Assembly: GCA_963668605.1 (NCBI GenBank)
Contig: OY764903.1
Coordinates: forward strand, 1,798,001 to 1,862,000
DNA length: 64,000 nt
Direction of reading: 5' to 3'
Source: G963668605 sp963668605
GTDB taxonomy: Bacteria > Acidobacteriota > Terriglobia > Bryobacterales > Bryobacteraceae
Numbering within the stretch: position 1 is the stretch's first letter; each line of letters opens with the position of its first letter. The notes below the pieces were generated by a model, which saw only the letters and a list, made by a program, of their open reading frames with translations, was not told the origin of the DNA and ran no database searches. The translations under genes and the position numbers were made by a program. Positions 25,001 to 32,932 of the stretch are shown in pieces.

Positions 25001-25568
25001 GGCGCCCGAGAAGGTCGTCTCCACATACGATCGTCCGCACCGGCTGGTGGTAACCGGACTTTATGAATTGCCCTTCGGACAAGGCAAGTTCTTCTTCAGG
25101 ACTCTTCGGGGACTGCCGCAGGCGATTGTCGGCGGCTGGCAGTTCCAGGGCGTTTACGAGGCGCAGTCCGGCCAAGCGCTTGGTTTCGGTAACGCCATTT
25201 TTAATGGCAACCTGCATGATATTCCTCTGCCGGTCGACCAGCGTAAAGTGCAGCGGTGGTTCAACACCAATGCCGGGTTCGAGCGTGACAACTCGAAATC
25301 CCTGAGCTGGAATATACAGGGCCTGTCCAGCCGGTTCACGGGAATTCGTGGCGACGGCATCAATAATTTCAACTTCTCGATGTATAAGCACCTCACCGTT
25401 AGGGAGGGAATGCGGCTGCGGTTTATGGTGATCGCCGGGAATTCTATGAACCACGCGCAGTTTGATGCACCGAACACGAACCCGACCAGCTCCGCGTTCG
25501 GCACCGTGACTTCAATTTCAGGTGGGCCTGCGAGACACTTTGTGTTGGGATTGAAATTGCTGTTCTGA
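22041..25568 (+). CDS. Oar-like TonB-dependent receptor
   Basis: 1175 residues from the ATG at 22041, which follows AGGAGAGGAT; the frame is open further upstream into the leader. A signal peptide ends near SFAQD, followed by the carboxypeptidase-regulatory-like domain (ATIIGHITDPSGAVIAGASV), a plug-like region (VEQRMAQDLPNVGGNSFLFYKF, ASVGHAAGALTNISTKSGTN) and a barrel ending GLKLLF. It is a clear paralog of the receptor at 29.4 kb: both have ALGFGNxIFNGxLHxIPL and GALTN/GAVLNT plug ends. An intrinsic terminator follows at 25.6 kb. Confidence 0.9.
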   Translation: MRAHMYWPATICAVIATVLSGGMSFAQDSRATIIGHITDPSGAVIAGASVRAINIATNAGGSSVSNESGNFEVPYLLSGIYRISVETKGFKTAVRDKIELRVSERVAIDFTLQVGDVAESVTVTGQTPLLQTTNASTGLVVEQRMAQDLPNVGGNSFLFYKFTAGVLNAGKYGGGDPMELNGATQIIVNGTFNMSEAEVDGSPNMGQRNMVFSPPKDLVQEVRIQTAAYDASVGHAAGALTNISTKSGTNDPHGTLYYQDSRWAAVPWFTNNFVYNPTTGPVSSVAKKRMLDTTFFQLFWGGTVTAPVIIPKVYNGKNRTFWSFGYEGLYAEYNNSASYTVPLPAQKQGDFSQLLAGDSRYQIYDPMTTVPAAQNGRFQRQPMSGNIIPKSRLNPIALNILKYYPDPNQAGTSDGRQNYFRTVPNIPWNRTLVNRFDHILSDKQRLFARWNNNQYDSTSDTLPTFVTKSVTSRTGWGAVLDDVYVFNPQLLLNVRYGITYQRLLASRGSQGFDLTTLGFSQNLVNEIASKTNPAGFTFPAVNIDGGAYTQLGADGGSDVKTYYHTFSATTTKVTGGHSIRFGGEYRIMQENGFNYGNVSPQLTFAQAYTRGPLDNSPTAPIGQGLASLLLGIPTGGSVSVNASRAEQSTFSGLFIQDDWRVTRRLTVNLGLRYEYEAPTTERYNRSIRGFDFSAQSPIAVRAIANYAKNPIPELPVSQFQLMGGLTFAGVDGQPRALWNADKNNFAPRIGFAYELNPKTTLRGGYGIFYDVVGVDRQDVNQGGFNQSTSLIPSADNGQTYQATLSNPFPFGIQMPVGAAGGLATYLGRGTSFFDSNPLNPYMQRWSIAVQRELPGRFVLESSYVGNRGTKLAVQRQYSSAPAKYLSTLPYRDQPTIDYLSAQVTNPFYGIPEFAGTGLANQTISRASLLAPYPQFSGITANMPYGYSYFHSLQVGAEKRLSAGLMFQAAWTYSRFMEATGYLNATDLAPEKVVSTYDRPHRLVVTGLYELPFGQGKFFFRTLRGLPQAIVGGWQFQGVYEAQSGQALGFGNAIFNGNLHDIPLPVDQRKVQRWFNTNAGFERDNSKSLSWNIQGLSSRFTGIRGDGINNFNFSMYKHLTVREGMRLRFMVIAGNSMNHAQFDAPNTNPTSSAFGTVTSISGGPARHFVLGLKLLF

Positions 25569-25621
25569 TATGGAGCGACCCTGTCAACTGGTGACACAGG
25601 CTGACAGTTTATTCTCAAGGT

Positions 25622-25670
25622 CAGACCGGCTTTCTTCCGTAAGGAAGGGAGCGGGTCTGTTCTTTTTTCT
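25622..25670 (+). terminator. Intrinsic terminator after the receptor
   Basis: A stem of CAGACC/GGTCTG encloses an inner TTCTTCC-GTAA-GGAAGGGA hairpin and is followed at once by TTCTTTTTTC. It lies 54 bases after the receptor's stop and fits rho-independent termination on the plus strand. Confidence 0.8.
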
Positions 25671-25760
25671 ACGGCTGACCGTGAAGGGTTCCCGCCGGAA
25701 CCGCCCAACGCACTTGCGGGCGGGCCAAAACGGCGCGGAATTGGCAAGGGCATGAAGCCC

Positions 25761-26912
25761 GTATAGTCAAACTATTCATGCGGCGCGAGCGTAGTACCTC
25801 AAAAGCCCGCCCAGCCGCTCCTCACAACGCACGCCTGTCCGAATCCCACTCCGATCTCGAGCGCGCGTTGGGAACAGTAGCTGATTCTCTTTCCATTGGT
25901 GGTTCCTCTCCGAGTGGAAATGCGCGATGTACTCGGTCAGCGCCCGCTGTAGCGACCCTTCACCGAACAAGATCAGCTTGGACAGGCACTCCTGCTTCAC
26001 CGAGCGCACCCACCGTTCCGCGAATGCATTCAAGTTCGGGCTCTGCGGCGGCAAGACGACCGGCCGCACTCCTGCCGAACTCAGTCATTCCGAAATGCGG
26101 AGCAGAATTTCGTGTCGCGGTCGTGAATCAGATACCGTTGGTCGCGGAGATGGCCAGTTTCTTCGTCGGTTGCGTTGCGCGACATCTGCACCATCCAGTC
26201 AGCCGTCGGGTGGCGCGTGATGCCGGCAAGAGTGATCCGGCGAGTCTCCAGTTGCACGAAGAACAGCACGTAATAGGTGGCCAAACCTCGCCAGGTGAGG
26301 ACTTCGACAGTGAAGAAGTCGGTGCCGGTTAGAACTGCCATGTGTGCGGAAATGAATTCCTTCCAGGTGGTCTTCTGGCTGCGCTTCGGGGCGGGCGGAA
26401 TCCCGTAGCGTCGCAAAACGTTGCCGACGGTCTGGTCGGAAACGCGATGGCCGAGGTTGGCCAGAGCACCGACGATGCGGTCGGATCCCCAACCGGAGTT
26501 CTCGCGGGCCATTCTGACGATGAGGGCTTCGATCTCTGGCGTGAGCGGAGGACGGCCCGGGTAGGAGCGACGTTTGGAGCCGTCGAATTTCTGGGCAATC
26601 AGCCGGCGGTATCAAGCCAGGATCGTGTCCGGCTTGGCAAGACTGGCCACCAACTGGAGTTCCTTACGGCCAAGGCGTTTGCCGATCTCAGCCAGGGTCG
26701 AGCGCTCCGGATCAGACAGGCGCAAACGCGTGGGCAGGTGCGAACGCAAGATCCGGTTCGCGGCGGCAAGGTATTCGTTCTGCAGAAGCAATCGCTGGTT
26801 GACGAGGCCCGTTACATACGTCAGCAGCCGCACCCATTTGTTGTCGCGCATGGTGAACGAACATCATACGTGGTTTCGCGCGGAATCGGCGCGACGCATA
26901 ATTTGACCATAC
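25761..26912 (-). mobile_element. Decayed rve-type insertion sequence
   Basis: Terminal repeats GTATAGTCAAACTAT (25761-25775) and its inverted counterpart at 26898-26912 match at 13 of 15 positions. AAGCC occurs at 25755-25759 and 26913-26917, a possible target duplication offset by one base on the left. The element carries one broken transposase gene on the minus strand and no cargo. It separates the receptor at 22-25.5 kb from the regulator gene. Confidence 0.75.
25776..26851 (-). pseudogene. Integrase-core transposase with nonsense and frameshift
   Basis: The gene runs MRDNKWVRLLTYVTGLVNQ to KPDTILA, where a TGA replaces the expected Trp codon (near 26612). It continues YRRLIAQKFDG, GWGSDRIVGALANLGHRVSDQTVGNVLRRYGIPPAP, TGTDFFTVEVLTW with the first Asp and IHDRDTKFC with the second, then a one-base deletion near 26085 shifts the frame into VVLPPQSPNLNAFAERWVRS (catalytic Glu) and on to RYYARAA. 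Apart from these two lesions it is complete, so the inactivation is recent. Confidence 0.88.
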
Positions 26913-26932
26913 AAGCCGGTGGTAGGCGCCTT

Positions 26933-28204
26933 CTATCCTCGCGGAGTGCGGCACAGCAGAATGCTGGCATCGCGCGGAAGCGCGCTGCGGCCCTTCAGTT
27001 TAAGCAGCGCTTCGAAAGGTGGGAACATATCGCTCGCCGTTGTGGGCAGTTTGCGCCGCAAAGTGGAAACGGCTTGTTCGTCGGCCAGGAAATCCGCGCA
27101 CGCGTTCATGGCGCTGCCGCCGGTGCCTGCGACGATCAGGACATTTCCTGTGTGGCCAAGATTGGGCAACAGTGAGACGGCGCAGTAACCCTCAGGAGTG
27201 TCGCCGGGAGCCGCTGGTTGATACCTCTTCTCCGCAGCCCACGTGTCCACGGGGTAGTAGGTCCCCGTAGCCTTCTCAAAGACCCAGCGCAGGCCAAGGA
27301 CTGGCTCGAATGATTCTATCCACGGATTGGAGCGGCTGTTCCCCAGCAGCACAGCGTTGTTCGCTTTTAGCTCGCGAAAGGAATAGTCGCGCGCAAAGCG
27401 GAGCCGGGTAAGCCGCTCACCTGCACCTGCCATTTGGAACAACTTCCACAGAAAGTTCGCTCCCGAGAAATTTGATAGACGGTGGAGCACGATGGACGAT
27501 GCCGCACGCGGATCCAGGTTGGCCGCAGCGGCCGATTCGGGCACGTTGCGGAGGTAGGTGCGGTCAAAGTAATTGGAGAGCGTCAACTGCCGCCCCGTCA
27601 GTTCTTCGTACAGTCCAACGGCAGCGTCGTCGAGCACGATGTCGGTGGGACGGTCCGGCCGGAACACCTGAGTCCAAAAGAGCCGGACAGTCGGCCCCAA
27701 TGGATCAGCGGGCAGTGCACCAGCCGAAGGTGTAGTGCGCAGCGACAAGTAGGCAGTGGAGCACGCAAACAGAGTAGCGATCACGGCCAGCGACCACAGC
27801 CGCCAGTCCGCCGAACGGTGCGCTCTGCGGATTGGCGCTTCCGCCAGTTTAGGCTCCGGACGTTCACGAAACACCGGCGCGTAATTGCCTTTTGGAATCT
27901 CAAGGATGAGCGGCTCATCGGCGCCTTCTAAGGAAAAATACTGCTCCAGACGCTTGCGGAGCATGGAGGCATGCACCCTGACAATGTTGTCGGCGGATGT
28001 GTCGTAGTCTTTCGGACGACCGAACACTTGATGCCCGACCTGCTGCTCATGGATCTCGCCAGAGTCGCCATCTAAAACATGGTTAGTCAAATAGAAGAAA
28101 AGGTCCCGCAGTCTCGCCGATCTGCTTACATAGCGACTGGCAGCAATGCGTTCGACAAGCAATCTGCGAGCGTCCGAGACTTTGGCTTCATTCCCCTGCG
28201 ACAC
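26933..28204 (-). CDS. ToxR/CadC-like membrane-anchored regulator
   Basis: 423 residues. Residues 30-112 look like an OmpR-type winged helix: LRDLFFYLTNHVLDG, EIHEQQVGHQVFG, the recognition-helix-like DNIVRVHASMLRKRLEQYF, and the wing LEIPKGNYAPVF. A single membrane helix follows at about 136-155, then a 265-residue domain outside the membrane with VRLFWTQVF, DDAAVGLYEELTGR, AVLLGNSRSNPW and GNVLIVAGTGGSAMNA. The plan (cytoplasmic winged helix, one helix, periplasmic sensor) is that of ToxR/CadC. I infer it senses a periplasmic signal and controls the divergent VOC-receptor genes; the family itself is not one I can name. Confidence 0.65.
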   Translation of the reverse strand: MSQGNEAKVSDARRLLVERIAASRYVSRSARLRDLFFYLTNHVLDGDSGEIHEQQVGHQVFGRPKDYDTSADNIVRVHASMLRKRLEQYFSLEGADEPLILEIPKGNYAPVFRERPEPKLAEAPIRRAHRSADWRLWSLAVIATLFACSTAYLSLRTTPSAGALPADPLGPTVRLFWTQVFRPDRPTDIVLDDAAVGLYEELTGRQLTLSNYFDRTYLRNVPESAAAANLDPRAASSIVLHRLSNFSGANFLWKLFQMAGAGERLTRLRFARDYSFRELKANNAVLLGNSRSNPWIESFEPVLGLRWVFEKATGTYYPVDTWAAEKRYQPAAPGDTPEGYCAVSLLPNLGHTGNVLIVAGTGGSAMNACADFLADEQAVSTLRRKLPTTASDMFPPFEALLKLKGRSALPRDASILLCRTPRG

Positions 28205-28393
28205 GACCTACTCCGCGACCATTTCGATTATAACTCTCTGCCGGTAGTCCAGCTGCATTGTAAATTTATACGTAAAGACTTAGCATGCAACACATTGAAA
28301 ATATTGGTGATTTTCAGCCGGGACCATTTTACGGTGAATTTGCTTGTCGAGGCTTCCGCGCGACGCTAGGATCACAAGCGGAGCATTAGAAAA
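28205..28393. promoter_or_regulatory. Divergent control region between regulator and VOC gene
   Basis: 189 bases, AT-rich against the GC-rich background, between two divergent genes. A plus-strand promoter candidate is TTGTAA (about 28258) with a 17-base spacer to TAGCAT. The hairpin-like TGAAAATATTGGTGATTTTCA at about 28305-28325 is a near-palindrome that could be an operator. These are suggestions from sequence only. Confidence 0.35.
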
Positions 28394-29377
28394 TTGAAAC
28401 CCACAAAGAGTCTGGCTGGCGCGTTACTGTGCGTCATGGTTCTGGCACCCTTGGCACTGCGTCCCGCGCCCGCGGCCGATCCAGTGCAGCGTCCGAAAAT
28501 CCTGGGCGTGGCCCACTTGGCGGTTTATGTCAAGGATCTGGAGAAGACGCGTAAGTTTTACGAAGAGTTTCTAGGCTACGCCGAAACGTTCACGCTGCCC
28601 AACAAGACTGGTGGCGGAGTGCGCATCGTTTTCATCAAGGTCAATGACCAGCAATACTTTGAGATCTTCAACGAAGCCGATCGCGGGGAGGGCCAACTCA
28701 ACCACATCTCCTTCTACACCGACAACGCCGAGCAGATGTACAAATACCTAAAATCCAAGGGCGTCGAGGTGATGGGCGACAAGGGTACCGTGGGCAAGGG
28801 CCAAACTGGAAATAAGAATTTCAACGTGAAAGATCCGGACGGCCACATCGTCGAGTTCGTCGAGTATCAGCCCGACAGTTGGACGGCACGCGAACTAGGC
28901 AAGCTGATGCCTGCAACGCGTATCTCAGACAACATCATGCACCTAGGAGTACTGGTCGGCGATCTCGACAAATCGAACAAATTCTATGGAGAGATTCTCG
29001 GGTTCAAGGAGTTTTGGCGCGGCAGCGGCTCGCCGCGTATGCTGAGCTGGGTCAACATGCGGCCCGCGGAAGCCGCTGACTATCTGGAGTTTATGCTCTA
29101 TAGCAGCCTTCCGGCAGCCGACGGACGCGGCACAAAGAATCACGCTTCCCTGACGGTGCCCGACGCTGAAAAGGCACTTGTGGAATTGAAAAAGCGCGCG
29201 GCCAAGATCGGATACGAGCGGGAAATTGCTATCCAGGTCGGCGTCAACAAGAAACGTCAGATCAACCTGTATGATCCCGATGGCACGCGAATCGAGGTAA
29301 TGGAGCCGAATACGGTGGACGGAAAACCTGCCCCGAATTCAACGGCTCCCGCGCCTCACCCTGGTCAAACAAAGTAA
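28394..29377 (+). CDS. Exported double-VOC (glyoxalase-fold) protein
   Basis: 327 residues from a TTG start. A signal peptide covers residues 1-28 (LLCVMVLAPLALRPAPAAD), so the protein works outside the cytoplasm. Two VOC modules follow: residues 36-160 (LGVAHLAVYVKDLEKTRKFYEEFLGY, with NHISFYTDNA and DPDGHIVEFVEYQP) and 180-305 (IMHLGVLVGDLDKSNKFYGEILGFKE, with DPDGTRIEVMEP). Each keeps His and Glu residues that bind a metal in the family, which includes dioxygenases, lyases and isomerases. The substrate is unknown. The receptor gene begins 12 bases after the stop, so the pair is an operon. Export is unusual for this fold. Confidence 0.8.
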   Translation: MKPTKSLAGALLCVMVLAPLALRPAPAADPVQRPKILGVAHLAVYVKDLEKTRKFYEEFLGYAETFTLPNKTGGGVRIVFIKVNDQQYFEIFNEADRGEGQLNHISFYTDNAEQMYKYLKSKGVEVMGDKGTVGKGQTGNKNFNVKDPDGHIVEFVEYQPDSWTARELGKLMPATRISDNIMHLGVLVGDLDKSNKFYGEILGFKEFWRGSGSPRMLSWVNMRPAEAADYLEFMLYSSLPAADGRGTKNHASLTVPDAEKALVELKKRAAKIGYEREIAIQVGVNKKRQINLYDPDGTRIEVMEPNTVDGKPAPNSTAPAPHPGQTK

Positions 29378-29389
29378 AAGGAACTCATT

Positions 29390-32300
29390 ATGTCCATGAA
29401 GACAATCGCTGCACTCCTCGCCCTGATCGTTATATCCTGCACCGCTGGATTGGCCCAGGAAAGTCGCGGCACCATCACCGGGCGGGTGGTGGATTCCACG
29501 GGCGCGGTGATCGCGGGCGCGGAAGTACGCGCGATCAACACGGGAACTGGCGCCACAGCCGGCACGCGCACAAACGACTCGGGAAATTACACCGTTGCTT
29601 ATCTGGCGCCGGGCACCTACAGTCTCAGCGCTGAATTCAGCGGCTTCAAGAAGAGCGAGCGTCCGGGTATGGTCGTCCGCGTCAACGATGTGCTGAACGT
29701 TGAGTTCAGACTGGAAATAGGCAGCGCCACGGAGACTGTCGAAGTCAAAGGCGGAGCGCCGCTGCTCGAAACGGCCAACGTCTCGTTGGGACAAGTGGTG
29801 CAGGAGCGCCAGATCCAGGAACTGCCGATTCAGGCCGGCAACGCCAACGAACTCGTGTTGCTGGCACCCGGCGTGGTCAACTCCACCAACCTGCGCCAAC
29901 GCAAGAGCTCATTCAACAGCGCTTCGTCGCAGTTCACTTCGAACGGCAATGCGCTGTACTCCAACGAGTACACGATCGACGGCGTTCCGAACACGTTTTT
30001 CAATGGCGGCAGCAACCCGCTGATCGCCTTCCAGCTTCCAGAGAATGCGGTCTCCGAATTCAAGGTGCAGACGAGCGGCTTCGATGCGGCCGTGGGGCAT
30101 ACGCCCGGCGCGGTTCTCAACACCGTCTCCAAGAGCGGTACGAACGATTTCCACGGAGAACTCCACGAGTGGATCATCAATTCCGCCCTCGACGCCTCCA
30201 CTTTCTTCCAGAACGCATCCGGGGGAGCCAAGCCCATATACCAGGACAACCGCTATGGCGCGTCGCTCGGCGGGCCAGTGCTGCTTCCAAAGCTGTACAA
30301 CGGCAAGAACAAGACATTCTTCTTCTTTGGATGGGAAGCCAACCAGTGGGGTAAGCCGACCGCGAACATCGGCACGGTCCCGACGACCGCGGAAAAGAAT
30401 GGCGATTTCTCGGCGCTGCTAGCGCTCGGTTCGCAGTATCAGATTTACGATCCGCTGACTACGCAGGCGGCGGCAAATGGGCGCTTCAGCCGACTTCCGT
30501 TTGCCGGCAATATCATTCCGGCGAACCGCATCGATCCCGTGGCGAAGGCCATCCAGTCCTACTATGCTGCGCCGAACACGGTGGGCACGGCGGCGGGGCT
30601 GAACAATTACACGCGCAACACTAAGGACACATTTGATTACAACGCCTGGGTTGGACGTGTGGACCACAACTTCTCCGACAAGAACCGCGCCTTCGTGCGG
30701 CTCTACTACGACCGGTATCTGGAAACCGATTCCGCTTTCTCGAACAACATCGCGGGCGGCCTGAATCTAACCCGCATCAATCGTGGCGGTGTGGTCGACG
30801 ACGTCATCGTGCTCAGCCCCAGCGCGATCCTGGACCTGCGCTACGGGCTCACACAGGAAGAGACGCCCGAGAACCGGCCCAGCCGTGGGATGGATCTGGC
30901 ATCGTTGGGCTTCTCGAAGAATCTGCTTGGGCTGCTGAATCCGGAGACCCGGACCTTCCCGCAGGTTTACCTCAACACCAAAGCACCCACAAACCGTTGC
31001 ACCGGCAGTTGCACAGGCACGTTCTCCGGTTTCGGCAACTATAACTCGGGCGATGGGACATTGACCGGCGTGGTTCACGATTGGGCCGCCACGCTTACCA
31101 AGCTTTTCGGGCGACACACGATGCACTATGGTATCGACTTCCGGCTCTACCGCACGTTTGGATTCAACGGGGGCTTCGACGTCTCGCCGCAACTTACGTT
31201 CCTGCCTACTTACACCAACGGGCCGCTCGACAACTCGACGGTGGCGCCACTTGGCCAGGAGTACACTTCGTTCCTGCTCGGCATCCCTTCGGGCCAGATG
31301 ACGCGCAGCGCCAGCTTCGCCTCGCAGAACACGTACACCGCCGCCTACATTCAGGACGATTGGAAACTGACGCCCAGGCTGACACTGAACCTCGGCTTAC
31401 GCTATGAATATGAATCGCCGATGTCGGAGCGCTTCGACCGTGCAGTGCGCGGGTTCGACCGCACGACGCCTAACCCGATCGCCGCGCAGGCGATCGCAGC
31501 CTACGCCAAGAGTCCAATTCCCCAAATTCCGGTCAGTCAGTTTCAGGTGCTGGGCGGGTTGATGTTCGCCAGTCCCGACCAACACGGGCTGTGGAGCGGG
31601 CAGAACAAGAACTTGCTGCCGCGCATCGGCCTCGCCTTCCAGGTCAATGACGCGACCGTGATCCGAACCGGATACGGCATTTTCTATGACACGATTGCCG
31701 TGAACCGGACCCCGCAGGTGCAGACCGGCTACACCGCGACGACTCCTATCCAGGCATCGCTCGATAACGGGCTGCATTTCATCGCCACCACAGCCAACCC
31801 GTTTCCCAACGGACTGTTCGCGCCGCAAGGCTCGTCGGGCGGACTTCAGACAAATTTGGGACAGTCGCTGACGGTTTATCCGTTGAGCCGGACGCAGCCA
31901 TATTCGCAGCGCTGGACATTCAACGTACAGCGCACGGTTTTGAAGGAGTTCCTGCTCGACGTAGGCTATGTTGGCAATAAGGCGATCCACCTCGGCGTCG
32001 AACGGAACCTCAATGCAATCCCGAATCGATATTTGAGTACCTCGCCCGTTCGCGACCAGGCCACGATCAACGCTTTGAGCACTACCGTCCCGAACCCATT
32101 CTTCGGCATCAACAATATCTACCCGAAGACCATCGCGGTATCGGATCTATTGCGGCCGTATCCGCAGTTCGGCGACATTACGGAGATTCAGCCGCTCGGC
32201 TACTCCTGGTATCACGCGCTACAGATGCGTGCTGAAAAGCGCTTCTCGCGTGGATACATGCTGGGCGCCAGTTACACATATGCGAAGAACATGGAGGCCA

Positions 32301-32890
32301 CCAGCTTCCTGAACGGCGGCGATCCTGCCGTGAATCGTTCGATCAGTGCGCTGGACCGTCCGCACCGCCTGAACCTGCACTCCATTTTCGAACTGCCTTT
32401 CGGACGTGGCAAGGCGCTGGGCGCGAATATGCCGAAAGTGCTGAACGCCGCGATCGGCGGATGGCAGTTGAACACCATCTTTACCTATCAGAGCGGCTCG
32501 GCGCTTGGCTTCGGCAATGTCATTTTCAATGGCGACTTGCATAACATTCCGCTCGCGAGCGGCGACCGCTCCGCCAACCGCTGGTTCAACACGACCGCGG
32601 GTTTTGTCACCGCATCCTCGCAGCAATTGTCGAGCAACATTCGCACATTTCCGAAAGCCCTGGCCGGTGTACGGGGTGACGGCCAGACAGCCTGGAATCT
32701 CTCGCTAATCAAGCATTTCAAAATTGGGGAACGTGTCAAGCTGGAGTTCCGCTTTGAGGGCTACGACATTATGAATCACCCCAATTTCAGCGATCCGAAT
32801 ACGACAGTCACCAGTACGGCCTTCGGCACTGTAACCAGCCAGGCCGGCTTATCGCGCGAATTCCAACTCGCGCTGAAAATGACATTCTGA
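29390..32890 (+). CDS. Oar-like TonB-dependent receptor
   Basis: 1166 residues. A signal peptide ends near GLAQES, followed by a regulatory-like domain (GTITGRVVDSTGAVIAGAEVRAI), a plug (QIQELPIQAGNANELVLLAPGVVN, YTIDGVPNTFFNGG, FDAAVGHTPGAVLNTVSKSG) and a barrel ending FQLALKMTF. The gene forms an operon with the exported VOC protein (12-base gap) and, after 42 bases, with a further receptor. Its closest relative here is the receptor at 22.0 kb. Uptake of a plant- or microbe-derived ligand seems likely from the neighbours, but the ligand cannot be read from sequence. Confidence 0.9.
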   Translation: MSMKTIAALLALIVISCTAGLAQESRGTITGRVVDSTGAVIAGAEVRAINTGTGATAGTRTNDSGNYTVAYLAPGTYSLSAEFSGFKKSERPGMVVRVNDVLNVEFRLEIGSATETVEVKGGAPLLETANVSLGQVVQERQIQELPIQAGNANELVLLAPGVVNSTNLRQRKSSFNSASSQFTSNGNALYSNEYTIDGVPNTFFNGGSNPLIAFQLPENAVSEFKVQTSGFDAAVGHTPGAVLNTVSKSGTNDFHGELHEWIINSALDASTFFQNASGGAKPIYQDNRYGASLGGPVLLPKLYNGKNKTFFFFGWEANQWGKPTANIGTVPTTAEKNGDFSALLALGSQYQIYDPLTTQAAANGRFSRLPFAGNIIPANRIDPVAKAIQSYYAAPNTVGTAAGLNNYTRNTKDTFDYNAWVGRVDHNFSDKNRAFVRLYYDRYLETDSAFSNNIAGGLNLTRINRGGVVDDVIVLSPSAILDLRYGLTQEETPENRPSRGMDLASLGFSKNLLGLLNPETRTFPQVYLNTKAPTNRCTGSCTGTFSGFGNYNSGDGTLTGVVHDWAATLTKLFGRHTMHYGIDFRLYRTFGFNGGFDVSPQLTFLPTYTNGPLDNSTVAPLGQEYTSFLLGIPSGQMTRSASFASQNTYTAAYIQDDWKLTPRLTLNLGLRYEYESPMSERFDRAVRGFDRTTPNPIAAQAIAAYAKSPIPQIPVSQFQVLGGLMFASPDQHGLWSGQNKNLLPRIGLAFQVNDATVIRTGYGIFYDTIAVNRTPQVQTGYTATTPIQASLDNGLHFIATTANPFPNGLFAPQGSSGGLQTNLGQSLTVYPLSRTQPYSQRWTFNVQRTVLKEFLLDVGYVGNKAIHLGVERNLNAIPNRYLSTSPVRDQATINALSTTVPNPFFGINNIYPKTIAVSDLLRPYPQFGDITEIQPLGYSWYHALQMRAEKRFSRGYMLGASYTYAKNMEATSFLNGGDPAVNRSISALDRPHRLNLHSIFELPFGRGKALGANMPKVLNAAIGGWQLNTIFTYQSGSALGFGNVIFNGDLHNIPLASGDRSANRWFNTTAGFVTASSQQLSSNIRTFPKALAGVRGDGQTAWNLSLIKHFKIGERVKLEFRFEGYDIMNHPNFSDPNTTVTSTAFGTVTSQAGLSREFQLALKMTF

Positions 32891-32932
32891 AGCCGCTGAA
32901 GCGACGAGAAACGTAGTGAGGAGTGTACATAA

